Origin: CAZYAK01 sp964645935
GTDB lineage: Bacteria > Patescibacteriota > Gracilibacteria > Peribacterales > Peribacteraceae
DNA: 52,659 nt
NCBI GenBank assembly: GCA_964645935.1
Contig: CAZYAK010000004.1
Location: forward strand, 1-52,659
Direction of reading: 5' to 3'
The notes below the pieces were generated by a model, which made no database searches, had not been told where the DNA came from, and was given only the letters and a program-made list of their open reading frames with translations. A program made the translations under genes and the position numbers. Of this stretch, positions 1 to 8,513 are shown piece after piece; within the stretch, counting starts at the first letter, position 1; each line of letters begins with the position of its first letter.

Positions 1-145
1 CCTTCTCCAGTTCTTTGTCCCAGGGGATCGCGTCCCAAGCCCACGACGAGACGTCCTTGGCTTGGTGACGGGGATCGCGTACAAAGAAATGGGAAACCCT
101 TGGCCGCGGCGGAACGTGTGGAGGCCAATCGCAGCCGCAATGATG
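1..145 (-). other. Possible gene fragment leaving the left edge
   Basis: On the minus strand, directly after the TAA stop of the small membrane protein (146-148) and in the same frame, an open frame runs to the window edge. Its last part reads like protein, for example RDPRHQAKDVSSWAWDAIPW, with codons rich in G or C at the third position. No in-frame ATG, GTG or TTG is visible, so either a gene begins here with an unusual start or the open frame is accidental. No function can be suggested. Confidence 0.25.
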
Positions 146-454
146 TTACTTTTTCGGGATCAGGTTCTGGAACTGCTCCATGAAGCTCGCCGACTGCTCC
201 TGCGCGTACTTGGACGCCGCTTTCGCGGATTCCTCCGATACCTTTCGGATGATTTCATCTCCGTGGGTGGTGACGTACCACGCGCTCACGACGAAGAACG
301 CCAGCGGGATCAGACCAAAAAGCCCGCGGGCAAAGCCACCCCAGGTGCGCAGACGGTCTCGGCGGTCCATGCGCTCCAAGTGGTGGAGCATGGCGTCGAG
401 CTTGGCAGCGATGTCGTCGGAGGCGGGGAGCGGGGCGGGCATGGCCCCGATCAT
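146..454 (-). CDS. Small single-span membrane protein, unknown function
   Basis: Predicted 102-residue protein. The N-terminal third is a short charged helix (about LDAMLHHLERMDRRDRLR), followed by one membrane span (GLFGLIPLAFFVVSAWYV) and a C-terminal helix rich in Ala, Glu, Ser and Lys that could be a coiled coil. It is the fourth gene of the envelope cassette and starts 8 bases after the FemAB stop. An in-frame ATG at 481 would overlap FemAB and one at 442 is also possible; 454 was chosen because it avoids the overlap. No family is recognised. Its position suggests a membrane accessory to the cell-wall enzymes upstream, which is inference only. Confidence 0.7.
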   Translation of the reverse strand: MIGAMPAPLPASDDIAAKLDAMLHHLERMDRRDRLRTWGGFARGLFGLIPLAFFVVSAWYVTTHGDEIIRKVSEESAKAASKYAQEQSASFMEQFQNLIPKK

Positions 455-462
455 ACCAGGGC

Positions 463-1548
463 TTAGAATCCGCGTTTCCACTTCCGGAGCTTCTCAAACG
501 CGCGGGTGACGCGGTACCTGCCCGTGAGTGGGATGTCCGCGCAGTGCATCAAGGGCAACGGGAAGCCGCCAAAGCCAGTCTTGAAGGTGGTGACGCCCGC
601 GAAGGGGTGGTTGGGGTGGATGATGACCTCCTCCTGGGCTTCGTTCATCTTCCGCGGCGCAATACCCCAGAAGTTGTAGATGGCGTCGCCGCGGACAAGT
701 GCCTCGCGGATGGCGGTCCACTGCAGTAAGTAGCTCGCCGGGATCTTGCTGTGGCGGTGCGTGCTGGCGCCGTGATGGTAGCTGGTGATCCCCGCAAAGC
801 TCATGTGGACGGACGCGGCCACGGGCTCGCCTTGGTAGCGGGCCACGTAGACCATGGCTTCCTTCCGCGCTGCAAAGCGCTTCACCTGTGCGCGTATGTA
901 GCTCTCGCGGTAGGGCACAAAGCCGTGGCGGGTCGTCGTTTCGCGCTGGAGCGTGAAGTAGTGCTCCAGATCGGCGTCCGGATCCGCGGAGGCTTGCACC
1001 GTCACACCCTCGCGCTCAGCGCGGCGGACGAGGTTTCTGGTGGTTTTGCGCATCTCCATGAGGATGGCGTCCTCTGCGCGCGCGGGGCTCTCCACAATTG
1101 CGCCCTCAGCCCAACGGTCGTGCGCCCGTAATGGGATGTACCACGTGTACTCCGACAGCAGGTGCATCGGGGAGGGGAGCGCACCGTGGCTTTGCAGGCT
1201 CCTGGCCAGCGGATCGGCCTCGCGCCAGAAGGGGCTCACGCGGATGAAGGAACAGCGGTGCTCGGCTGCCTTCCCCCTCAGTGCTTGGAAGAGCGGCTCC
1301 AGTGCCTCCGGCGACCGGAGCACCGGGCCGTACTGCACCATCAGGTGCCGCCCGCGCCGAGCCGGGACCACGATGGCCTGGCAGATAGCTTGGATTCCCT
1401 CTCCGTTCGTGGCGACAAGGCGGATCGGCTCCTGGCCAATGTCGCGGTACACCTCGCCCATGGTCCACGCCTGCAAAAACGACGCGTAGGGCGTTGATGC
1501 GAGGAACGCGTCCCAGGCCTGTGGATCGTGCGCGATCGAGACCGTCAT
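463..1548 (-). CDS. FemAB/FemX-type peptidyltransferase (GNAT fold)
   Basis: Predicted 361-residue member of the FemAB family. Characterised members use aminoacyl-tRNA to attach amino acids to the peptidoglycan stem peptide or lipid II; other members modify exported polymers. Family-typical stretches are MRKTTRNLVRRAEREGV in the middle, a segment with HHGAS, PASYLLQWTAIREAL and FWGIAP in the C-terminal half, and a basic C-terminus. The ATG (1546-1548) overlaps the stop of the upstream PLP enzyme as ATGA, so translation is probably coupled. A longer open frame upstream is the shadow of that gene. The MurF-like ligase in the same operon supports a wall-building role. Which amino acid is added, and to what, cannot be read from the sequence. 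Confidence 0.85.
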   Translation of the reverse strand: MTVSIAHDPQAWDAFLASTPYASFLQAWTMGEVYRDIGQEPIRLVATNGEGIQAICQAIVVPARRGRHLMVQYGPVLRSPEALEPLFQALRGKAAEHRCSFIRVSPFWREADPLARSLQSHGALPSPMHLLSEYTWYIPLRAHDRWAEGAIVESPARAEDAILMEMRKTTRNLVRRAEREGVTVQASADPDADLEHYFTLQRETTTRHGFVPYRESYIRAQVKRFAARKEAMVYVARYQGEPVAASVHMSFAGITSYHHGASTHRHSKIPASYLLQWTAIREALVRGDAIYNFWGIAPRKMNEAQEEVIIHPNHPFAGVTTFKTGFGGFPLPLMHCADIPLTGRYRVTRAFEKLRKWKRGF

Positions 1549-2789
1549 GGGCGGTGGAGGAGGGGATCGAGCGCGCGGACGAGAGCGTGTGCCTGGGCGT
1601 CCGTCATCGTGGGGTGCGTGGGCAGGCTGAGGATGGCCTCGCAGGCGGTTTCGGCACGCGGGTCGGTGCCTTGCACATACCCGGCGGCATCGGCGTCCGC
1701 CATCTCCGGGCACACCACGCAGCCGGTCCAGCCGTCGTGGAGATGGATGTTCTTGGCTTTGAGCGTTCTGCGGATACGCTCCGCGTCTACCGTGAAGAGG
1801 GGAAGCTTCTGCAGCGGCAGCCCTGCGCACGCGCCCTCCACCACAGGCCATCCTCGCGTGCGTCCTTCAATGAGGTAGATGGACGCAAGTTTGCGCCGCC
1901 GGGAATTGAGCGCGTCGAGGCGGCGTAGCGAAGCCAGCGCCAGCGCGGCGCAGGCATGGGGCATCGTATGGACGACCGCCCCTTGCAGACCACGCTTCTC
2001 CGCGGGGGTCACGATGGCGGGAAGAACCCGCAGCCGCCCGGCCAGGAAGAGCAGTGCCTTGCCGATGCCGAGGCCATAGAGCGGCCGGGCCAGGGCGTAC
2101 ACGAGCGGGTAGCAGAGCAGTCGCACGATGTCGGCAGCGCCAAGCGAAGAGGCCTTCAGCTCGCTTGCGCGCAGTGCAGAGGATGCCGTTTCGTCGCGCG
2201 AGAGCACGGCACCACCCGTCACGCCCGAGACGGCCTTGTCTCGCCCAAAGCTGAGCACGGCGTACTTGCCTGTGCGTGCCACTCCCAGCGGGCCCGCGGC
2301 GTCGGGGAGGACGTGCGCGCAGTCCTCAATGAGGGGGATGCCGTGCTTGGCGCAGAGCGTCTGCAATTCCGAGAGTGGTGCGGGGATTCCGAACGTGTGT
2401 TGGCAGATGACGGCCTTGGTGCGGGGGGTGATGCGCTTGGCCACATCCTCTGGATCCAGGTTGAGCGTCTCGCGCTCGATGTCCGCGTACACCGCCTTGG
2501 CGCCCGTAGCCGCGATGGCGTTGGGGACTACGATGCAGGTGTAGGCCTGTACGATCACCTCGTCGCCCTTGCCGATCTTGAGCGCCTGGAGCAGGGCGAA
2601 AAGACCCTGCCGTCCGGACGCAAAGAGGAAGGCGTCGCCCCCGAAGCCCGTCGAGAGCGCAATCCGGAGCCTCTCGTTGGCCGGGCCTGTGCGCCATCGC
2701 CACGGGCGAAGCAGTAGGCCCAGGGCCTTGCGGGCGGCTGCACCGTCCACGTGCGGGCCGAAGGTGTGGTGGAGCGGACGGAGGGCCAT
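1545..2789 (-). CDS. DegT/DnrJ/EryC1/StrS-family PLP-dependent aminotransferase
   Basis: Predicted 414-residue fold-type I PLP enzyme. The family mostly transaminates keto-sugars of nucleotide-activated sugars for surface polysaccharides. Visible hallmarks are the EDCAH motif near residue 155, whose Asp contacts the PLP ring nitrogen, and the Schiff-base lysine expected at Lys185 in SFGRDKAVSG. The stop overlaps the FemAB start (ATGA) and its own ATG overlaps the MurF-like stop (TAATG). The start was chosen at that overlap. The usual glutamine/glutamate donor and the sugar substrate cannot be assigned. An amino-sugar or amino-acid precursor for the FemAB enzyme or for an envelope glycan is a reasonable inference from the operon. 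Confidence 0.88.
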   Translation of the reverse strand: MALRPLHHTFGPHVDGAAARKALGLLLRPWRWRTGPANERLRIALSTGFGGDAFLFASGRQGLFALLQALKIGKGDEVIVQAYTCIVVPNAIAATGAKAVYADIERETLNLDPEDVAKRITPRTKAVICQHTFGIPAPLSELQTLCAKHGIPLIEDCAHVLPDAAGPLGVARTGKYAVLSFGRDKAVSGVTGGAVLSRDETASSALRASELKASSLGAADIVRLLCYPLVYALARPLYGLGIGKALLFLAGRLRVLPAIVTPAEKRGLQGAVVHTMPHACAALALASLRRLDALNSRRRKLASIYLIEGRTRGWPVVEGACAGLPLQKLPLFTVDAERIRRTLKAKNIHLHDGWTGCVVCPEMADADAAGYVQGTDPRAETACEAILSLPTHPTMTDAQAHALVRALDPLLHRP

Positions 2790-4324
2790 TACGCGCGGGG
2801 GAGGAGACGGTCGATGGCGGATGCGGGCATGCGCCCCACGCACACGAGGAGCGAGCCCGCCGGGACGCACTCGGCCTTGGCGAGCGCCTCGACCGGCTTT
2901 CCATATCCCAGCGGGAACGCGCCGGCCGCCTTGGGCTGGGTGAAGATCACGCGGGAGAACACGTCTTTGGCACGTTCGCCCAGCTCCCGCTCGGTGCGTT
3001 CTTGCGCCTCCCCTAGCTCGATAAGCCCGGCCGTGAGCAGCACGCGTCGGTCGTACGGTTGCGTCCGTGCCCAACGGATAGCCGCTTCCAAGCTGGCGGC
3101 GGAGGCGTTGTGAGTGTCATCCAAGATGCGCACGCCCTTTTCCTCACGGACCGAGAATGTCTTATGCGGCGGCGCAAACGTCCGAAGGCGCCCCGCGATG
3201 GTCTTGGCGTCGAGGCCGAGGTCCTTCCCGAGCGCGATGGCGAAGAGCACGTTTACCACGTTGTGTGTGCCGTGGATGGGCACCGTGTACCGTGTGCCGC
3301 CCTGCGAGAAGGCGATGCCCGTGGGAGTCTCGGATACGTCCTCCGCCGCCGTGTCTGCGCGCCCTGTGCCCACCAGTGTCACGGGGCAGGGGCTCAGCTC
3401 ACGGATGCCGGCGCAGAGGGGGTTATCCGCGTTGAGGTACGCGTGCCCGTCTGGAGGCAGGCATGTCACCATTTCCGCCTTGGCGTCACGCAGGCGCTCC
3501 TGTGAGCCGAAGAGCGCCAGGTGCTGGGTGCCCACATACGTCACGATGCCGTGTGTTTGCTGGACGTAGTCGCTCATGAGTGCGATCTCACCTGGACGGT
3601 ACGCTCCCATCTCCACGATGAGGATCTTCTTCCCCGTCGTGGTGGCGGCGTAGCGAGGGAGCTCCTTCGTCATCCACTGCGCCACGCCCACCTCCGTGTT
3701 CACGTGCGCGGGGGTGACCAGCGGCGAGAGTCCGCCAAGCACGTGCGCCAGCAGCTCCTTGGTGGTGGTCTTGCCCACACTTCCGGTGACGCCGATCACC
3801 ACGAGGCCGGGGTTGCGGTTTCGGATGGCGCGCGCCTGGTCCAGGATGCGGCGCTTCATGCGGCGGTCCACCGGCAGGAACGCGGTCCAAACCAGGAGGA
3901 GCACCAGGGGCTGGAACAGCGGGAGCAGTGGCAGGACCTGCCAAGCAGAGAGGGCAAGAATCAGGAGGCCCGCCAGGACAGTCACACAGAAGGCACCGGC
4001 TACGAGGATCCGTGCTTTCTGGGTCCAGACTGGCCGCTTCTGCCGCTTGAGCGCGATCTGCACCAGCGCAAGTAGGGCCAGGAGGCTGAGCGCTCCCAGG
4101 ATCCACCATGTGCCACGCTCCGGCGCGAGGGTTTCCACCATGGCATAGGCCGCGAGGATCGCCGGCCGAATGCGCCCGAAGAGCTGGTGTAGCCACCCCT
4201 CGCGAGTGAGATGCTCGCGCAGGCGGTCCGTGCGCCATTCCTTTACCTGCCAGAGCTTGGCGAAGGTCAGGAGGGGAGAAACGGACGCGAGGAGCGTCAG
4301 GCCGAGGGCGAGGCCCATCTGCAT
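2789..4324 (-). CDS. murF: Membrane-tethered Mur ligase, MurF-like
   Basis: Predicted 511-residue protein. Residues 1 to about 150 hold four or five hydrophobic segments; the rest is a Mur ligase. The P-loop GVTGSVGKTTTKE starts at about residue 178, followed by a MurF-like segment (NTEVGVAQWM), EMGAYRPGEIA, and HLALFGSQERLRDAKAE. The C-terminal domain has DDTHNAS, matching the DdtYNAnP element of MurF. MurF joins D-Ala-D-Ala to the UDP-MurNAc-tripeptide; soluble MurF is about 450 residues, so the membrane domain is an addition. It may act on a membrane-bound substrate rather than being the housekeeping MurF. ATGs at 4324 and 4318 are both possible. First gene of the cassette. Confidence 0.8.
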   Translation of the reverse strand: MQMGLALGLTLLASVSPLLTFAKLWQVKEWRTDRLREHLTREGWLHQLFGRIRPAILAAYAMVETLAPERGTWWILGALSLLALLALVQIALKRQKRPVWTQKARILVAGAFCVTVLAGLLILALSAWQVLPLLPLFQPLVLLLVWTAFLPVDRRMKRRILDQARAIRNRNPGLVVIGVTGSVGKTTTKELLAHVLGGLSPLVTPAHVNTEVGVAQWMTKELPRYAATTTGKKILIVEMGAYRPGEIALMSDYVQQTHGIVTYVGTQHLALFGSQERLRDAKAEMVTCLPPDGHAYLNADNPLCAGIRELSPCPVTLVGTGRADTAAEDVSETPTGIAFSQGGTRYTVPIHGTHNVVNVLFAIALGKDLGLDAKTIAGRLRTFAPPHKTFSVREEKGVRILDDTHNASAASLEAAIRWARTQPYDRRVLLTAGLIELGEAQERTERELGERAKDVFSRVIFTQPKAAGAFPLGYGKPVEALAKAECVPAGSLLVCVGRMPASAIDRLLPRA

Positions 4325-4402
4325 GCCGGTATCCTACAGCAAATCGCCACGGAAGACGTGGCGAGGCATACAGGAACGGTCATGTCCTTCCCCCGTCCGA
4401 CC

Positions 4403-5128
4403 TCACGGTGCCTCACACAGCACCGCTGCGATCTCTTTGGCGCGCTCGCGGTGCACGGCGTGTCGCACGCCTGCGTACTCGTACAGACGGCTGCCCGCGA
4501 TGCCCTCCTGCATCGCACGCCCGTCGGCGATGGGCGTCATGCCGTCGTCGATGCCCCAAAAGAGGTCAGTGGGCTGCGTGATCCGCACCAGCAGGGGCCT
4601 CAGGTCCTCCGCCGTCACCTTGATGAGGGTTTGACGCAACACCTCGCTGGCCTTCTCGTAATCGTGCACGCGCACGAGCTTGTAGAGGAGTTTCTTGCCT
4701 AGCGGCTCCAGGCTTCGGAAGCCGGGGAGCGAGAGCATCGCTTTGCCGCCCTTGGCGAGGACAAGCCCCACGAGGCGCTTGAGGTGGCGCGGCCGCCGGA
4801 TGCCGGCTGCGGCGCAGAGGTAGAGGTGCCGGATGGGCAGACGCTGTGCAGCTGCGAGTGTGATCGCAATGCGTCCGCCGTGCGAGTGTCCGAGCAGCAG
4901 GATGCCCTGGGAAAGCGCGAAGGCAGGCACATGCGCGCGGACCCACGCCTCGGTCCAGTCCGCATAGTCTCCCACGGTCCAGGCGCGCGGGGGATCGGGC
5001 TCCTTGCCAAACCCGGGGAGGTCCGGGGCGTACACCTCAAGGTTCGACCCCGCGAGCGCAGCGCGCAGCTCCGTAAACGACTCCTTCGAGCCGCCCCAGC
5101 CGTGCAAGCAGACAAGTACGGTCTTCAT
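4403..5128 (-). CDS. Alpha/beta hydrolase
   Basis: Predicted 241-residue cytosolic hydrolase. The oxyanion-hole motif HGWGG sits near residue 9, the nucleophile elbow GHSHGG near residue 80 (catalytic Ser), an acidic residue in GIDDGMTP and the catalytic His in VRHAVH near the C-terminus complete a plausible triad. The family covers esterases, lipases, peptidases and C-C hydrolases, so the substrate is open. A TACGCT hexamer lies 9 bases before the ATG, giving at most a 2 or 3 base leader. It lies 78 bases upstream of the MurF-like gene on the same strand and could share a transcript with it. Confidence 0.82.
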   Translation of the reverse strand: MKTVLVCLHGWGGSKESFTELRAALAGSNLEVYAPDLPGFGKEPDPPRAWTVGDYADWTEAWVRAHVPAFALSQGILLLGHSHGGRIAITLAAAQRLPIRHLYLCAAAGIRRPRHLKRLVGLVLAKGGKAMLSLPGFRSLEPLGKKLLYKLVRVHDYEKASEVLRQTLIKVTAEDLRPLLVRITQPTDLFWGIDDGMTPIADGRAMQEGIAGSRLYEYAGVRHAVHRERAKEIAAVLCEAP

Positions 5129-5154
5129 GACGAAGCCAGCGTACGCGGAGGGCT

Positions 5155-6363
5155 TCAGCGCGAGAAGTCGATGTCGAAGGCCAAGTCCTGGCGCCGGGTG
5201 CCGGGCTTGTAGCGGATCACGGCGGTGCCGTAATCCTTGGTGCCCGGTTGCACGAAGATGGAGCCTTCCTCATCATCATCCTCGCGGCTACGGATGCGGG
5301 GGCTTGAGCGGCGTGTGACGTCGACCGGACACGTGAGGGCGCAATCCAAGTCGCTCGGCCGGAGCACGACGGCCTCGCCGTCCAGCCCCACTGTGCTGGA
5401 GAGCTGGATGCCGTACTCACCGCCTTCCAGATCTGTGAGCGGCACCCTGACCACGATCTCCTGCACCACATCGCCGGCGCAAAACCGCGCGGCCTCGCGG
5501 AAGGTGGGCAGCCCCACCTGCGCCGGTGTGATGCGCTTGAGGCCCGCGTCCACCGTGACGTACTCAGGGAGCATCACGCCGCCTTCCGCCATCTGCGGCC
5601 GGAAATTCGCGAGGATCGGGAGCATCTGCTCACCGTTGGTCATGGCGGAATCCATCGTCTCGGAGACGAGCAGGTCGGCGGGTTCCTCGAGCACATATGT
5701 GAGCGCGTCCGCTTCTTGGATGCGCAGCCGGTCCTCCACGCCGAACTTGGCGGCCACCGCGCGCGCGATGCGCACGGAGTCCGGATGGATATCCAGGGCG
5801 GTTATGCGCGTGTGGGGGGAGGCCAGCGCCGCCACGGCGGCGAAGAGCGCGGCCGGCCCGCAGCCCACGTCTACGACGTGCCCGCCCCCAGGTTTGCGTA
5901 CGTGCAGCCGGTCTAGGTGCGCAAGCCAAGCGGTGAGGAAGCGCTCGGTGCGGCGCAGGTCATGGATGCACTCCAGCGCCGAGAGGGGATGGAAGCCGCC
6001 CCGCTCGCGGTGCGGGTTGCCCGCGGGTGATACCTCGGAGAGATCGATGCCGCCGAGGAGCAGATCCAAGATCTTCTGGGTGTGTTTCCGCGACACCGCG
6101 GGGTCAGTGAGCATGCCCTTCTCCGGTGCGATATCCGCGAGAACCGCCTTCAGCTCGCTGAGCGTTTCCTGCCGCAGCTGTTCCTTGCGTTCCCGTGGAC
6201 GGGCAAAGAGCCGCACCATCGAGTCGTTGCGGAGCAGGTTCGCGACTGCGTGGGGCATAAACCCCGTCTCCACCGTTCTTGGTGGAGACGCTTCGGTGCT
6301 CGTCGGCGACGGATCCACGCCGGATTCGCTGCTGGGGCGCGGGGAGAGAGGGGAACGGCTCAT
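5155..6363 (-). CDS. Class I SAM methyltransferase resembling protein arginine methyltransferases
   Basis: Predicted 402-residue protein. Residues 1-35 are a low-complexity Ser/Pro/Thr tail. The SAM-binding motif VVDVGCGPAALF lies at about 163-174, with the acidic post-I residue in ALDIHPDS. Residues 233-248 (VSETMDSAMTNGEQML) resemble the PRMT double-E loop, with Glu235 and Glu245, and are followed by EGGVMLPE, like PRMT motif III (GGxxxP). The C-terminal 130 residues are predicted mostly beta, as in the PRMT barrel, but no THW loop was found. Activity as an arginine methyltransferase is an inference; other substrates are possible. It begins a minus-strand run ending at the hydrolase. A promoter with TTGCGC and AATAAT is plausible just upstream. 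Confidence 0.72.
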   Translation of the reverse strand: MSRSPLSPRPSSESGVDPSPTSTEASPPRTVETGFMPHAVANLLRNDSMVRLFARPRERKEQLRQETLSELKAVLADIAPEKGMLTDPAVSRKHTQKILDLLLGGIDLSEVSPAGNPHRERGGFHPLSALECIHDLRRTERFLTAWLAHLDRLHVRKPGGGHVVDVGCGPAALFAAVAALASPHTRITALDIHPDSVRIARAVAAKFGVEDRLRIQEADALTYVLEEPADLLVSETMDSAMTNGEQMLPILANFRPQMAEGGVMLPEYVTVDAGLKRITPAQVGLPTFREAARFCAGDVVQEIVVRVPLTDLEGGEYGIQLSSTVGLDGEAVVLRPSDLDCALTCPVDVTRRSSPRIRSREDDDEEGSIFVQPGTKDYGTAVIRYKPGTRRQDLAFDIDFSR

Positions 6364-6478
6364 GGAACAGATAAAGTGCCCGATTATTCCCAGAAATCCG
6401 CTCCGCGCAAGTGCTCCCCGCCGTTTTTCGGCCGTTTTTACAAAATAACGCTGTATCCCGGGCCAAACCGGTACCCGT

Positions 6479-6973
6479 CTACTCCTCCAGGAGGTCTGGA
6501 TACGCCTCCTGGATCCGCGTGCGGGTTTCTTCGATGTAGCGGCTTGCCAGCGTATCGGCTCGGCTGGCGTGCTCCTGTGTGGCTGCGAGCGCCGAAGCGG
6601 TGGTGGCGGCGGGATTGGTGGACGCGTCGGCGATGCCCTGCATGGAGTTGCGCATCTCGTCGATGGCTTCGAGGAGAAGCGGGTGCGTTTCGGTCAGCAG
6701 TCCTGGCACGGGCATCGCTGAGGCTTCTGCATGCAATTCCGTGAGCACGTCGATGAGCCTCTGCATCTCCGCATCGGTGGTTTCGTCCCACCGCGTGGGA
6801 TCCGGATGCGCGTTCACGAGGGCCTCGAACTTGTCGGCGGTCACCGTGAGCTTGTCCGAATGTGGCCCGCCCGCTTCTAGGTACGTTTCCACGTCAGACT
6901 GCCGCGGGTCCTCCTGGCACGCAGCCAGACACAAGGCCGAGCACATGACGACGGCGACGAAGCGGGAACGCAT
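6479..6973 (-). CDS. Lipoprotein, unknown function
   Basis: Predicted 164-residue protein with a typical lipoprotein signal: a basic start (MRSRF), a hydrophobic core and the lipobox LAAC. The mature part is Ala/Thr/Glu-rich and probably all helical, with no recognised domain. An ATG 10 codons further upstream exists, but starting at 6973 gives the better signal peptide. The leader is pyrimidine-rich (CCCCTCCCCATCC before the ATG) and lacks a purine ribosome-binding site. Likely exported and anchored at the outer face of the membrane. Confidence 0.75.
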   Translation of the reverse strand: MRSRFVAVVMCSALCLAACQEDPRQSDVETYLEAGGPHSDKLTVTADKFEALVNAHPDPTRWDETTDAEMQRLIDVLTELHAEASAMPVPGLLTETHPLLLEAIDEMRNSMQGIADASTNPAATTASALAATQEHASRADTLASRYIEETRTRIQEAYPDLLEE

Positions 6974-7081
6974 GGATGGGGAGGGGCGGCACGGACTACA
7001 CAAGATCCGATGGAACGGGACGATAGCTCATCATGAGCGGACCATCAAAACCTGGGTGCACAGGGTCGTACACACTCGTCC

Positions 7082-8488
7082 TCATAGGAGCTTCTCTACG
7101 GCAGTAACTGCGCAAAATGCTCCGAGGAACAAGAAGGTGAACAGCATGACCACATTTCTCCAGAGTGATGGCCGCAGCTCTGGTGCCAGCAGGCGATTGT
7201 TCATCCAGAGGAGAATGCCGGTATACACAAACATACTAAAGGCATTCAGCATTGCTCCCAGTACGATGAGTGTGAGTGGCTGATCAAACCCTATGAGAAA
7301 CACGGCGATGCCGAAGAAAATCTGAAGCCAGAGGACGATGTAGTAACTGCGCGACACGTTGTGCGTCTTCCCAGATGCAAGGAGGAGCACGTTTTCGGTG
7401 ATGATGCGGCTCGTGGAATCGAGCACGGTAAGCTGCGTGGCGCAGAGCATCGTGCCGGTGACGATCAGGAACAGGGACCCGAATATCGGGAGCGTCTCCC
7501 GGCCGATGGCTGCGGCTTCGTTCACGACGAATGCGATGCCGCTCGCGTTCCCTTCAAGGCCAAACGTGGTGACAAACGCCAGGAGCGAGAGCGTGAGCAT
7601 GGTGAAGAGCCCGAGGAGCCAGAACACAAGGGCATGCTCTTGGTTGATCAACTTCCACCAGTTGCGGAACTCCTGCACATTGCGGGGAGTGGTGTCGAAC
7701 GTGTGTCCCGTCAGGGAGAACGCTCGGCGCTCTTTTCCGGAAACCACCCCCGTGATTTTGTCGGCATAGGCACCCATGCCATATCCCTTGTCTCGCACAT
7801 AGCACGACTGCGCCAGATTCAAGTTTCCGCCAGCTCCGGCATAGGCAAGGGCCCCCAAGAATGTGCCGAAGACGAGACCCTCAGGCAAAAAGAAGTACGG
7901 CACGCCATCGATGGAGCCCATGCCGACAAGCCCCCTCGCAAGCGCACCGAGATCAGCACTGTCTGCAAGGTAGTACGTCAGAATCGCGATGAACGGCACG
8001 CCGATCCCGATGAGGTATTTCTGAAGCGTCTCCACGGTTTTGTAGAGCACACTGCCAAGCGTCAGGATGGCACCGATGGTGAGGAAGATACCCACGCCGA
8101 GGATTCGCGGATCAACCCCTCCAGACACATGCCCAAACAGCGTGGCACCGTACAAACCGATACCCGGCCATCCGAAGCCGAAGAACGTGGAAGCGATGAA
8201 CCACACGGGGAACCATCTCCACAATCGCGTAAACCCAACAAAGACGCTCTCGCCGTGCACGAGCGCGTACCGCTCCACTTCCATGTTGATGAAAAACTGC
8301 ATCGTGATGCCGATGAGGATTCCCCACACGATGCCGAGACCGTAGTTGCTCGTCATGTACGGCCAGAGCACTACCTCGCCGCTGCCAAGTCCCAGACCGA
8401 GAATGATGAAACTGGGTCCGAGGAGCTTTCGCAGCGTCGGAGCTTTTGGCAATGACTTCCTTCCAAGAGGCAGGGGAGTAGCTGGCAT
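7082..8488 (-). CDS. NRAMP-related metal transporter
   Basis: Predicted 468-residue integral membrane protein with about eleven spans. The first span region (GLGLGSGEVVLWPYMTSN), the ERYALVHGES segment and overall length match the NRAMP/APC-fold divergent branch. The DPGN metal-binding motif of classical NRAMP Mn/Fe transporters is replaced by GSGE, so the transported ion cannot be assumed. The start at 8488 was preferred over ATGs at 8497 and 8620 because a TATCAT hexamer ends 7 bases before it, as in other genes here. It lies 26 bases downstream of the SLH-protein gene. Base composition appears less GC-rich than the flanking genes. Confidence 0.82.
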   Translation of the reverse strand: MPATPLPLGRKSLPKAPTLRKLLGPSFIILGLGLGSGEVVLWPYMTSNYGLGIVWGILIGITMQFFINMEVERYALVHGESVFVGFTRLWRWFPVWFIASTFFGFGWPGIGLYGATLFGHVSGGVDPRILGVGIFLTIGAILTLGSVLYKTVETLQKYLIGIGVPFIAILTYYLADSADLGALARGLVGMGSIDGVPYFFLPEGLVFGTFLGALAYAGAGGNLNLAQSCYVRDKGYGMGAYADKITGVVSGKERRAFSLTGHTFDTTPRNVQEFRNWWKLINQEHALVFWLLGLFTMLTLSLLAFVTTFGLEGNASGIAFVVNEAAAIGRETLPIFGSLFLIVTGTMLCATQLTVLDSTSRIITENVLLLASGKTHNVSRSYYIVLWLQIFFGIAVFLIGFDQPLTLIVLGAMLNAFSMFVYTGILLWMNNRLLAPELRPSLWRNVVMLFTFLFLGAFCAVTAVEKLL

Positions 8489-8513
8489 AGATTTCATGAT
8501 ACCAGGACCCGTA

